Positions 14,416 to 22,895 of a stretch of 32,772 nucleotides of DNA are shown here, piece by piece. The notes under the pieces are model-generated. The model saw nothing but the letters and a program-made list of their open reading frames with translations. It ran no database searches and was not told where the DNA came from. The translations under genes and the position numbers were made by a program. The DNA comes from Bacteroidales bacterium UBA5537 (GTDB lineage Bacteria; Bacteroidota; Bacteroidia; Bacteroidales; Lentimicrobiaceae), in NCBI GenBank assembly GCA_002426025.1, contig DINP01000036.1:102309-135080 (forward strand), given 5' to 3'. Within the stretch, counting starts at the first letter, position 1. The number at the start of each line of letters is the position of its first letter.

Positions 14416-17385
14416 ATGCAACAAACAGAATCTATGAAACAAAAGCCAAATGTTGTCAAAAACCTGTTGATGCTGATCATGATGATTGCATTTGTGGTAA
14501 ATGCTTCGGCCCAATCTTCACAACCAGTTAAAGGGGTTGTTAAAGATGCCACAACAGGGGAGACCCTTATCGGTGTTAATGTACTGATAAAAGGGACAAG
14601 TCAGGGAACGATAACCGACATCTACGGTAACTATGAGTTAGCTGTTGATGCCGGAGCTACTCTTGTTTTTTCATACATCGGGTATGTAAAGCAGGAAATT
14701 GTTGTAACAGCTTCACGTACAATCAATGTTTCACTCAAAGCTGATCTTGCCCAGCTTGAGGAAGTTGTGGTAATCGGGTATGGTACGCAGAAGAAAAGTG
14801 ACCGTACCGGAGCTGTTGTCAGCGTTAAAGCTGACGAAATGAATAAGGGCGTTTTAACAGACCCTATTCAAGGGCTTCAGGGTAAGGCTGCCGGTGTCGT
14901 TATTACTAAAAAAGGTGGAGACCCCAACTCCGGATTCGATATTAAAATCAGAGGTGGCTCTGGTGGTCTTGAAACCAGAACAAGTCCATTATACGTAATT
15001 GATGGTGTACCGGGTGTTGATCCAACTACTGTTGCACCTGAGGATATTGAATCATTCAATGTGCTTAAAGATGCTTCAGCAGCGGCAATCTATGGTTCTA
15101 GAGGCGCGAATGGTGTTATTATTATAACTACTAAAAGAGGAGGTAATAAGGTTGGAAATACCATCGAGTTTTCTACTTATGTTTCTACTGAATCTGTGGC
15201 TAATCGTTTGGATCTATTAAATGCTGAACAAATCAGAGCTTATGCTGCTGAAAATAACCTAAATTTTGTGGATGGTGGGGCTAATGTTGACTGGCAGGAC
15301 GAGGTATATCGTAGAGGCGTTTCACAGAATTATTCACTTTCTCTAACAGGAGGTAATGAAAGCTCTAATTATCGTACTTCTGTCTCACACAGCAATTTTG
15401 ACGGTGTTATCAATGGATCAAGTAAAGAAAGAACTACAGCTCGTATCAACCTTGATCAAAAAGCACTTAATGATAAACTTACTTTTCAATCGGGTCTTGC
15501 TGGTACATTTGAAAAGAATAATTATGTAAACTACGGTGGGAATGGGCCTACAGATATTCTTTACCAAACATTTCAGAGAAACCCAACCGACCCAGTCAGA
15601 ACAGAAGATGGTGAATTCTATAATACGCAGCGTACTTTTAACTACTGGAACCCCGTTGCTTTAATTGATCAAATTCAGAATGAAAGAGATGCGAAAAGGT
15701 TCTTCGGTTTTGCCAAAGCTACACTTGAAATTGTAAATGGTCTAACACTAACTGAAAATGTAGCCTATACACGAGATGATCAGGAAAACTTTTATTTTGA
15801 ACCCTCTACACTTAATTTAGGGACGACTTCAGGTTTGGGTAGAAGAGAATATAAAAATTTCGATTCAAAAATTCTTGAGTCCACACTGAACTATAAAAAT
15901 TCATTCGGTAACCATAATCTTGAAGCTATTGCAGGCCATTCATGGCAACACGATAACAATACCGGATTTTCAGCTAAAGGAACTGAGCCATTTATTAATT
16001 ATGTAGAATCAAATGATCTCTCAAACCTTCTTAATGTTCAGTCTGGTGATATTACTTCTTACAATAATGGGAATACGTTGATCTCATTTTTTGGACGAGC
16101 AATCTATAATTTTAATTCCAAATATTTTGTCACTGGTACCATTCGTCGTGATGGTTCCTCTCGTTTCGGAGCCAATAATAAATGGGGATGGTTTCCATCT
16201 GCTTCGGCCATGTGGAATATTACCGGTGAAGAATTTATGAAGAATATTTCAGTATTAAATAATCTCCGTTTACGAGTCGGGTTCGGAATCACAGGTAATC
16301 AGGAAATTGGCAATCATAATGCTGAATTATACTATAATGCGGCTGGTTCATCCATTAATTTTGAAACAAATGAACAGGTTGTTAAATATGTATATGCTGC
16401 TGCTGCCAACCCCGATTTAAAATGGGAATCAAACAGGGAGATAAATCTTGGTCTTGATTTTGGTATTCTCAATGATCTCATCTCAGGTTCAATTGAAGTA
16501 TATAAGAAAAACACATTTGACCTTTTGGGTATTTATTCTATCCCAGTACCTCCGAATGAGGCTGATAAAATCTGGGCTAATGGAGGAAAGATTGATGTTA
16601 AAGGACTCGAGTTTAATATTCAGGCATACCCCTTAAAGAGTAAAAATTTCGAATGGAAAACCTTCGTGACTTTTTCCACCTACAAACAGGAGGTAATAAG
16701 TTTAAGTACTGGTGAATTTGAAATGGGGCCTCAGGATAAAGGATATGTTTCTGTCAGAGGTGGTGTTGGCACCAGAACCCAGGTAATTACACCTGGATAT
16801 GGATTTGGAACTTGGTATATGCCTGAATATGCAGGTCTGTCTTCCGATGGTAAATTTCTTTATTATACTGCCAGTGGTGGTGTAACCCGCGACTTTAGTA
16901 AAGCTGAGTATAGATTTGTCGGAAGTGCTCAACCTGATTTTGAAATTGGCTGGTCGAACTATTTTACTTTTTTTAAGAATCTGGATGCAAGTTTCACTGT
17001 TCGCGCAATTTACGGAACAAAAATATTTAATACTACCCGCCTGATGTTTGGAAATGCTGTGTGGCTGCCTGATATGAATGTTTTACAATCAGCGCTCGAG
17101 GACAAAGCCCGTGGATTGAATGATAATCCTCAGGTAAGCAGCTATTACCTTGAAGATGGTTCATTTATTCGTCTTGATAACCTTTCAATTGGATACAACA
17201 TTAAAAACATACCCGGCTTTAAAAATATCAGGGCTTATTTTGCATCTAATAACTTGTTGACAATCACTAAGTATTCCGGTATTGATCCAGAAACAGGATA
17301 CAATGGTACTGAATTTGGATTAGACCAGTTTAATACTTATCCCAAGACCAGAACTTTCACTTTTGGCTTAAACATAACACTTTAA
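14416..17385 (+). CDS. SusC/RagA-family TonB-linked outer-membrane transporter
   Basis: Imports an oligosaccharide or similar ligand across the outer membrane using TonB energy, as a complex with the SusD lipoprotein encoded next. A signal peptide (to about residue 33, ASAQ) is followed by a carboxypeptidase-regulatory-like domain (about 37-108, VKGVVKDATTGETLIGVNVLIKG). The plug follows (about 115-240, LEEVVVIGYGTQKKSDRTGAV), and then a long beta-barrel ending in an aromatic-rich strand (RTFTFGLNITL). At 989 residues it is a normal size. The second methionine at 14434 (MKQKPNVVKN) is an alternative start. It is followed after ten bases by susD. Confidence 0.95.
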   Translation: MQQTESMKQKPNVVKNLLMLIMMIAFVVNASAQSSQPVKGVVKDATTGETLIGVNVLIKGTSQGTITDIYGNYELAVDAGATLVFSYIGYVKQEIVVTASRTINVSLKADLAQLEEVVVIGYGTQKKSDRTGAVVSVKADEMNKGVLTDPIQGLQGKAAGVVITKKGGDPNSGFDIKIRGGSGGLETRTSPLYVIDGVPGVDPTTVAPEDIESFNVLKDASAAAIYGSRGANGVIIITTKRGGNKVGNTIEFSTYVSTESVANRLDLLNAEQIRAYAAENNLNFVDGGANVDWQDEVYRRGVSQNYSLSLTGGNESSNYRTSVSHSNFDGVINGSSKERTTARINLDQKALNDKLTFQSGLAGTFEKNNYVNYGGNGPTDILYQTFQRNPTDPVRTEDGEFYNTQRTFNYWNPVALIDQIQNERDAKRFFGFAKATLEIVNGLTLTENVAYTRDDQENFYFEPSTLNLGTTSGLGRREYKNFDSKILESTLNYKNSFGNHNLEAIAGHSWQHDNNTGFSAKGTEPFINYVESNDLSNLLNVQSGDITSYNNGNTLISFFGRAIYNFNSKYFVTGTIRRDGSSRFGANNKWGWFPSASAMWNITGEEFMKNISVLNNLRLRVGFGITGNQEIGNHNAELYYNAAGSSINFETNEQVVKYVYAAAANPDLKWESNREINLGLDFGILNDLISGSIEVYKKNTFDLLGIYSIPVPPNEADKIWANGGKIDVKGLEFNIQAYPLKSKNFEWKTFVTFSTYKQEVISLSTGEFEMGPQDKGYVSVRGGVGTRTQVITPGYGFGTWYMPEYAGLSSDGKFLYYTASGGVTRDFSKAEYRFVGSAQPDFEIGWSNYFTFFKNLDASFTVRAIYGTKIFNTTRLMFGNAVWLPDMNVLQSALEDKARGLNDNPQVSSYYLEDGSFIRLDNLSIGYNIKNIPGFKNIRAYFASNNLLTITKYSGIDPETGYNGTEFGLDQFNTYPKTRTFTFGLNITL

Positions 17386-17395
17386 ATTCAGACAA

Positions 17396-18865
17396 ATGAA
17401 AAATACATATTTAATTTTGTTTTTGTTCACAGCAATCCTGATTGGTTGCACTGATCTTGATGAGCCGATTATTGATAAGGTTCCAAGTAATGAATATACT
17501 GCTGATCCTATTGTAGATATGGGTGTTATCTACGCCCCTATGCAGGAATTTCTTGACAATGGTGGTTATTGGTTTGCTCAGGAACTTACATCCGATGAAA
17601 TGGTTTGTCCAACAAGAGCAGGTGACTGGGACGATGGAGGTAAATGGCGCGTATTGCATCAGCATACCTGGGATAATAAAACTGAAGCCATTGCTTCAAT
17701 GTGGAGTCGCTTCTATTCAGGTGTTGTTCAGGCAAATAAGTTTATTGAAACTTATCAGATAAATGCTGATAAACCTGTTGTTGCGCAGGCGATTGCAAAA
17801 GCCAAAATACTCCGGGCATACTACTATTACCTGTTAATAGATAATTATAAGGATGTTCCTTATGTTACTTCTTTTCTGAATGCTGAGCAACAACCTAATA
17901 AAACTCCAAGGGCGACCATATTTAATAATATTGTTTCCGAAGTTGAAGAAAATTATCCTCTGGTTTCATACAGTACATCAAAAACTGCTGTAACTAAAGG
18001 TATGGTTTTCACATTGCTTGCTAAACTCTACCTGAATGCTGAGGTTTATACCGGAACTCCTCAATGGGCAAAAGCTGAACAATACTGTGATAGCGTTATT
18101 GCACTCAATCAGTATTCATTGGAAGGAAATGCTTTGGCACCTTTTGTAACTAACAATCAAAATTCTTCTGAGAATATATGGGTAATCCCTTATGATGAAG
18201 ATAATTACAAAGGATTTAATCTTCACATGCGAACCTTGCATTATAACAGCAACCAAACATTTGATATGACTGCTGGGCCATGGAATGGATTTGCAGTTAC
18301 AGAAGCTCATTTCAATACATTCGAAGATAACGATGTAAGAAAGAGTGGTTTCCTTGTTGGACAGCAGAAATCTTCATCCGGTGCTGATCTTGTTGATCCG
18401 GGTGCGGAAGGAGCTCCCCTTGTATTTAATCCGTTTATTCCTGCTTTGGTAATGGATGCTACTTACACTCAGGTTCAGATTCGTCTATCAGGCGCCAGAG
18501 TTGCCAAGTTTGAGATAAAATTGGGTGCCAAAGAGAATCTTAGCAACGATTTCCCAATCTTCAGGTATGCTGATGTATTGCTTATGAAGGCTGAGGCTGT
18601 TATCAGACAAGGTGGAAATGGAGATGAATGGGTTAATATGATTAGAAACCGTGCAGGTGTTGATTCATGGAGTGGAGTTACATTAAGCCAGCTACTTGAA
18701 GAACGTGGACGTGAAATGTTTTGGGAAGCGCATCGTCGTCAGGATCTGATCCGTTTTGATGAGTTCAATAAGGCCTGGTGGGAGAAACAAGCCTCTACAC
18801 CTGACCGCAAAACTTTCCCAATACCTCAGTGGGCAATAGATGCTAATCCAAATCTTGGAAGTTAA
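17396..18865 (+). CDS. SusD/RagB-family nutrient-binding lipoprotein
   Basis: The outer-membrane lipoprotein that forms the lid of the SusC transporter and binds the glycan. A lipoprotein signal ends at C18 (TAILIGC). The TPR-rich helical fold is evident from segments such as AKAKILRAYYYYLLIDNYKDVPYV, and the C-terminal part has RNRAGVDSW and LLEERGREMFWEAHRRQDLIRF, typical of the SusD/RagB C-terminal domain. The 489-residue length is standard. It belongs to the susC-susD-susE operon. Sequence alone does not give the ligand; the SusE partner suggests an alpha-glucan. Confidence 0.94.
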   Translation: MKNTYLILFLFTAILIGCTDLDEPIIDKVPSNEYTADPIVDMGVIYAPMQEFLDNGGYWFAQELTSDEMVCPTRAGDWDDGGKWRVLHQHTWDNKTEAIASMWSRFYSGVVQANKFIETYQINADKPVVAQAIAKAKILRAYYYYLLIDNYKDVPYVTSFLNAEQQPNKTPRATIFNNIVSEVEENYPLVSYSTSKTAVTKGMVFTLLAKLYLNAEVYTGTPQWAKAEQYCDSVIALNQYSLEGNALAPFVTNNQNSSENIWVIPYDEDNYKGFNLHMRTLHYNSNQTFDMTAGPWNGFAVTEAHFNTFEDNDVRKSGFLVGQQKSSSGADLVDPGAEGAPLVFNPFIPALVMDATYTQVQIRLSGARVAKFEIKLGAKENLSNDFPIFRYADVLLMKAEAVIRQGGNGDEWVNMIRNRAGVDSWSGVTLSQLLEERGREMFWEAHRRQDLIRFDEFNKAWWEKQASTPDRKTFPIPQWAIDANPNLGS

Positions 18866-18920
18866 GATTTAATTATAATTAATACTTTTGTTAAACCAAC
18901 CCTAATTAAAAAAAAGTAAA

Positions 18921-20462
18921 ATGAAAACAAAACCAATCAAAATGTTAATGAAGCTAAGCTGGGTACTTGTAGCTGCTGCTTCGATGTTTGTTGTTTCTTG
19001 TAAAGATGATGATCCTGTAGTACCGCCTGTAGTTGTTGAGGATGGTATTTACGTGAAAGGTGCCGGAACTGCACTTACTGATTATGATAGCAAAGGCATT
19101 ATGACTGTTGCTAAAAATGAAGTAACCCAGGAAAACAGACCTGATTTACTTGAATTGTATGTTGCAGTTAAAGCTGGTACTGATGGTTTCAATATCGTTG
19201 AAGTTTCTGGTGCTACAACTACTGTTTACGGACCTGGTGCTGACTTTGCAACTGTAGATGTTGGAACAACTGATGAACCAAAAGTTGCCTTCCAGCGCGG
19301 TTCTTATACAGAAACTGCCGCACCGTTTACGGTTCCGGCTGATGGTCTTTATCATGTGATAATTGATAAAGCGCTTAAGATTGCTGTTGTTGTTCCTGTT
19401 TCATATTGGGGTCTGATTGGTGCTGCTACACCAGGCGGATGGTCTAATGACACCCAATTACCTTCAAAAGGTTTCGATCTCAATACTATGACCTTTGAAC
19501 TTACCGATGTGGTTATGACAAAAGCAGATTTCAAATTCCGTTACTCAGGTGGCTGGAAAGTTGAAATTGATGCTCTTTATGACCTTGGTGGTGGTGTAAT
19601 TGGTATTAAAGCCAATACCAACTTTGGTGGTGCTGTTGATGCACTGGTTGCTGGTGGAGATAATATTTCAAATACTGTACCTGGTAAATACACTGCAAAA
19701 ATGGTTTGGACTCTTGGAGCCGGCTTTACTGCTACTATGACCAAAACCGGTGATCTTGATCTTATTGATTATTCAGCTACTGAACTTGGTTTAGTTGGTA
19801 ACGGTCTTATGGTTAATGGTGTACAGCACAACTGGGATGAAACCGTTATGCTTCACGTACCAGTAATTGAAAATGAAACCAATTATATCTGGACATTCAA
19901 CAGTGTTGAAGTTACAACCCTTGGCTCTTTCAAAATCAGGGAAGGTCAGACATGGGATAACAAAAGCATCGGATATAACGATGTAACAATGGCCGGTCTT
20001 GCTGCAGATAAATTTGGTACCAATGGCGACGGAAACTTTGTTCCGCTGGAAGATGGTGTTTATGATATGGTATTAAAAATTGATGCTGTAACTGAAACCT
20101 ACACCTTTACAGTTAACCCTGCCGGCGCTGCTCCTGAGCTTTATATGCTGGGTGATGGTTGCACTGCAGGATGGGATAATACTGCTGCACTTCCGCTTAA
20201 TGGAACAGGTGGTGTTTATACCATAACAGCCAACCTTCAGGGTGCTGGTAAATATATCAAATTTATTACAACTCTCGGACAATGGGCTCCAATGTATGGA
20301 ACAGATGCTTCAGGTACTTCAACCGGTGGAACTTTAGTTTACCGTGCAACTGAATCTGATCCTGATCCAGCTTCTATCCCTGCTCCTGATGCAGTCGGTG
20401 ATTATCTTATTACTGTTAATACTACAGCTATGACTTACACTATTGCTGCTGCAAAGAAATAA
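18921..20462 (+). CDS. SusE/SusF-like surface lipoprotein
   Basis: A surface glycan-binding lipoprotein of the starch-utilisation type. The lipobox cysteine is C27 (FVVSC), followed by KDDD, an acidic sequence of the kind that sends Bacteroidota lipoproteins to the cell surface. The 513-residue mature part consists of beta-sandwich modules. Two repeats, YWGLIGAATPGGWSNDTQLP (about 160-180) and YMLGDGCTAGWDNTAALPL (about 407-425), are the SusE/SusF type of starch-binding modules with conserved tryptophans. It is last in the operon and followed by a strong terminator. No glycoside hydrolase follows, which is unusual for such a locus. Confidence 0.85.
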   Translation: MKTKPIKMLMKLSWVLVAAASMFVVSCKDDDPVVPPVVVEDGIYVKGAGTALTDYDSKGIMTVAKNEVTQENRPDLLELYVAVKAGTDGFNIVEVSGATTTVYGPGADFATVDVGTTDEPKVAFQRGSYTETAAPFTVPADGLYHVIIDKALKIAVVVPVSYWGLIGAATPGGWSNDTQLPSKGFDLNTMTFELTDVVMTKADFKFRYSGGWKVEIDALYDLGGGVIGIKANTNFGGAVDALVAGGDNISNTVPGKYTAKMVWTLGAGFTATMTKTGDLDLIDYSATELGLVGNGLMVNGVQHNWDETVMLHVPVIENETNYIWTFNSVEVTTLGSFKIREGQTWDNKSIGYNDVTMAGLAADKFGTNGDGNFVPLEDGVYDMVLKIDAVTETYTFTVNPAGAAPELYMLGDGCTAGWDNTAALPLNGTGGVYTITANLQGAGKYIKFITTLGQWAPMYGTDASGTSTGGTLVYRATESDPDPASIPAPDAVGDYLITVNTTAMTYTIAAAKK

Positions 20463-20488
20463 GTCTGTAAGTTTTAATTGAATTAAGA

Positions 20489-20518
20489 GGGTGTCTGGTT
20501 TTTCCAGACACCTTTTTT
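20489..20518 (+). terminator. Intrinsic terminator of the susCDE operon
   Basis: GGTGTCTGG (20490-20498) pairs perfectly with CCAGACACC (20504-20512) around TTTTT, followed by six T. Confidence 0.92.
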
Positions 20519-20575
20519 AATTATGCAGGGCTGGGATTCGAAATTTTGAATCCTTTTTAATAGAGTTGATTATTG

Positions 20576-20583
20576 TACTTTTG
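20576..20583 (+). promoter_or_regulatory. Candidate -7 element of rlmD
   Basis: TACTTTTG is an exact TAnnTTTG match 19 bases before the ATG at 20603, giving a very short leader. It favours that ATG over the upstream TTG at 20573, which would lie upstream of the transcript start. Confidence 0.45.
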
Positions 20584-20602
20584 CCGCTTAATTATTCGTC
20601 AA

Positions 20603-22057
20603 ATGGGAAGAAAAGAAAAGGGTACCCCGCTGATTCTGGAACAGGTAAAAATAATTGATGCAGGTGCAGAAGGCAAAGCGATTGCAAGGCATAACGATAT
20701 GGTGATTTTTGTCCCCTTTGTTGTTCCGGGCGATATTTGCGATATCAGGATTGTTTCAAAAAAGAGGCGCTTTTACGAAGGAAGAGCTGTAAAAATACAT
20801 AAGTATTCAGATAAAAGGATTGCGCCGGTTTGCAGCCATTTTGGTACTTGCGGCGGGTGCAAGTGGCAGGGAATGGATTACCAGCAGCAATTGTATTACA
20901 AACAAAAACAGGTTTCGGATAACTTCAGCCGTATTGGCCATTTGGATTACCCCGAAATTTTGCCCATCAAGGCTTCCCCGGTTACAGAATTTTACCGCAA
21001 CAAGCTGGAATATACCTTTTCCACTCACCGCTGGTTAAGCGAAGATGAAATGAATACAGAACCTTCTGAACGTGATATGGATGCATTAGGATTTCATATT
21101 CCAGGTATGTTCGACAGGGTGATTGATATTGAAAAATGCTACCTTCAATCCGAACCATCAAACCAGATCAGGCTGGGCCTTAAAAAGTTTGCCAAAGAAA
21201 ACGGGCTTTCATTTTACGATATCCGGAATTTTACAGGCGATCTCAGAAATGTTATTGTTCGCAATTCGAATACCGGTGATCTGATGGTGATTATGGTTTT
21301 CGGGACCGATGATCAGGAGGTTATCCTAAAAGTGATGGAGTTTCTTGCCGGAGATAATTTTACCATTTCGTCATTATATTATGTTGTAAATCAGAAGCAT
21401 AACGATACCATCAATGATCTGGAGCCGATTTTATTCAAAGGATCAGCCTTCAATACCGAACAGATGGAGAACCTGAAATTCAGAGTTGGCCCGCTTTCTT
21501 TTTTTCAGACAAATTCTAACCAGGCTCTTGAACTTTACCGGATTACTCGTGATTTTGCAGGATTAACTGGTGATGAGATTGTTTATGATCTCTATACAGG
21601 AACCGGAACCATTGCCAATTTCGTCGCATCAAAAGCAGCAAGAGTTATTGGCATCGAATATGTTGAGCCGGCAGTGCTTGATGCTGAAATCAATTCTCAG
21701 ATTAATGGAATTGAAAACACCCGCTTTTTTGCCGGAGACATGGTGAAAGTACTCACTCCCGAATTCATTGAGGAAAATGGGCAGCCTGATGTAATAATTA
21801 CCGACCCACCGCGGGCTGGTATGCACGAGAAGGTTGTTCTGCGGATTCTAGAAGCAAGGCCTTCACGGATTGTGTATGTAAGCTGCAATCCGGCCACACA
21901 GGCAAGGGACCTTAGTTTACTGGCGGGAAGCTATGAAATAAAGGCCGTGCAACCGGTTGATATGTTTCCACACACGCATCATGTTGAAAATGTATGCCTG
22001 CTGGAGCTTAAAGAACATCCTGATGTTGAAGATCAGTTAAAAGCAGTTTTAGAGTAA
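20603..22057 (+). CDS. rlmD: 23S rRNA (uracil-5-)-methyltransferase, RlmD/RumA type
   Basis: Makes 5-methyluridine in rRNA (or tRNA) with S-adenosylmethionine. An N-terminal TRAM domain (about residues 8-66) precedes the iron-sulfur cysteines C77, C83, C86 (CSHFGTCGGC) and C179. The methyltransferase fold has the SAM motif YDLYTGTGTIANFVA, the TDPPRAGMHEKV motif and the catalytic YVSCNPATQARDL (C428). The 484 residues from ATG 20603 are normal for the family. Whether the target is U1939, U747 or tRNA U54 cannot be decided from sequence. It converges on aroK with only four bases between the stops. Confidence 0.92.
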   Translation: MGRKEKGTPLILEQVKIIDAGAEGKAIARHNDMVIFVPFVVPGDICDIRIVSKKRRFYEGRAVKIHKYSDKRIAPVCSHFGTCGGCKWQGMDYQQQLYYKQKQVSDNFSRIGHLDYPEILPIKASPVTEFYRNKLEYTFSTHRWLSEDEMNTEPSERDMDALGFHIPGMFDRVIDIEKCYLQSEPSNQIRLGLKKFAKENGLSFYDIRNFTGDLRNVIVRNSNTGDLMVIMVFGTDDQEVILKVMEFLAGDNFTISSLYYVVNQKHNDTINDLEPILFKGSAFNTEQMENLKFRVGPLSFFQTNSNQALELYRITRDFAGLTGDEIVYDLYTGTGTIANFVASKAARVIGIEYVEPAVLDAEINSQINGIENTRFFAGDMVKVLTPEFIEENGQPDVIITDPPRAGMHEKVVLRILEARPSRIVYVSCNPATQARDLSLLAGSYEIKAVQPVDMFPHTHHVENVCLLELKEHPDVEDQLKAVLE

Positions 22058-22061
22058 AAGG

Positions 22062-22574
22062 CTACAAATACTCTTTCACTAATTTGATCAGGTTTTCCAT
22101 TTCAAGGTTCTCATCTTTGATTTTGAAGAGGGCCATCTCATAAAACTCTTTCCTTTTCGCGAGGTGACTTGCAATAAATAGTGGAAGTTCTTTTTCAGAA
22201 ATACCTTCTATTACCGGTCTTTTTACTTTAGCATTCAGCAACCTGTTGGCGAGTGATTCGGGTTTCATGTTGATATAGACCGTTACTCCGGTTTTCTTCA
22301 TTAATGCCATATTGTCGAAGTAGCAGGGTGCTCCACCACCGGTAGAAACAACCACATTCTTTCGGTTCGAAAGAGAAACAAGCATCGAATGTTCAAGCAA
22401 ACGGAAAGCATCTTCGCCTTCATCAGCGAAAATCTGAGGGATAGTTTTGCCGGCAAGTTTTTCTATTTCATTATCAAGATCGAAAAAGAAATAACCGATG
22501 TTTTTTGCGAGTTTTTTGCCAGTAGTGGTTTTGCCACTTCCCATATAACCAACCAGAAATACTGGTTTACCCAT
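22062..22574 (-). CDS. aroK: Shikimate kinase
   Basis: Phosphorylates shikimate at the 3-position with ATP in aromatic amino acid synthesis. The P-loop is GYMGSGKTTTGK (9-20). D32 and D34 (FFDLDNEIE), R58 (DAFRLLE) and the STGGGAPC motif (78-84) form the shikimate site. The LID segment contains KVKRPVIEG. The 170-residue length is normal. It has its own consensus promoter just upstream, so it is probably a single-gene unit. Confidence 0.95.
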   Translation of the reverse strand: MGKPVFLVGYMGSGKTTTGKKLAKNIGYFFFDLDNEIEKLAGKTIPQIFADEGEDAFRLLEHSMLVSLSNRKNVVVSTGGGAPCYFDNMALMKKTGVTVYINMKPESLANRLLNAKVKRPVIEGISEKELPLFIASHLAKRKEFYEMALFKIKDENLEMENLIKLVKEYL

Positions 22575-22589
22575 AAAGTTTGCTTTTTA

Positions 22590-22622
22590 CAAAGATACTA
22601 GGTTTTTGTTTTTAGCCACAAA
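22590..22622 (-). promoter_or_regulatory. Bacteroidota-type promoter of aroK
   Basis: On the minus strand TTTG (22619-22622) is followed after 21 bases by TATCTTTG (22590-22597), exact matches to both boxes. The predicted transcript starts about ten bases before the ATG. Confidence 0.65.
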
Positions 22623-22676
22623 GTCACAAGGCCACAAAGATTCACTAATTTAATTTACTCACTTATTTTTATCTGT

Positions 22677-22738
22677 CTGCCTGAGCCTGTTTGCGTGTGC
22701 CTGTCTGCGTGCGCATTCAGGCAGGCATTCAGGCAGGC
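22677..22738. repeat. Inverted and tandem repeat patch
   Basis: GCATTCAGGCAG is present twice in tandem (22713-22724 and 22725-22736). The left arm CTGCCTGA-GCCTG (22677-22689) pairs with CAGGC-AT-TCAGGCAG (22722-22736) as eight plus five base pairs with a two-base bulge. A second GCCTG in the loop gives alternative pairings. Confidence 0.6.
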
Positions 22739-22865
22739 TTAAAGTTTTGGTTACACTTCGATAAACTCAGTGTACCGCTTGGTGGCTATATTTTTCTAAT
22801 TTTAGTCGGAATAAACTGTACCAAAATCCCCAAACGGTTTTCATCATTAACAATCCATAATTTAT

Positions 22866-22873
22866 TATCTTTG
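22866..22873 (+). promoter_or_regulatory. Candidate -7 element of recQ
   Basis: TATCTTTG is an exact TAnnTTTG match, 22 bases before the recQ ATG. No TTG is seen at -33. Confidence 0.4.
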
Positions 22874-22895
22874 AATAAATACGGAATATAGATCA

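Larger units (their letters stand above)
22575..22895. other. 321-base divergent region of aroK and recQ with repeat debris
   Basis: Besides the aroK promoter and the recQ -7 box, it contains three tandem variants of CCACAAAG (22616-22639) and a GCCTG/CAGGC inverted-repeat patch (22677-22738). A sequence CTTCGATAAACTCAGTGTACC (22757-22777, 21 bases in all) resembles the common intergenic motif CTTCGACAAGCTCAG of many environmental genomes. No gene is visible. Confidence 0.55.

Noticed and set aside
22051..22074. A small hairpin AGAGTA/TACTCT between rlmD and aroK
   Set aside because: The stem is only six base pairs of weak sequence with a 12-base loop. It may be coincidental, although some terminator would be expected here.
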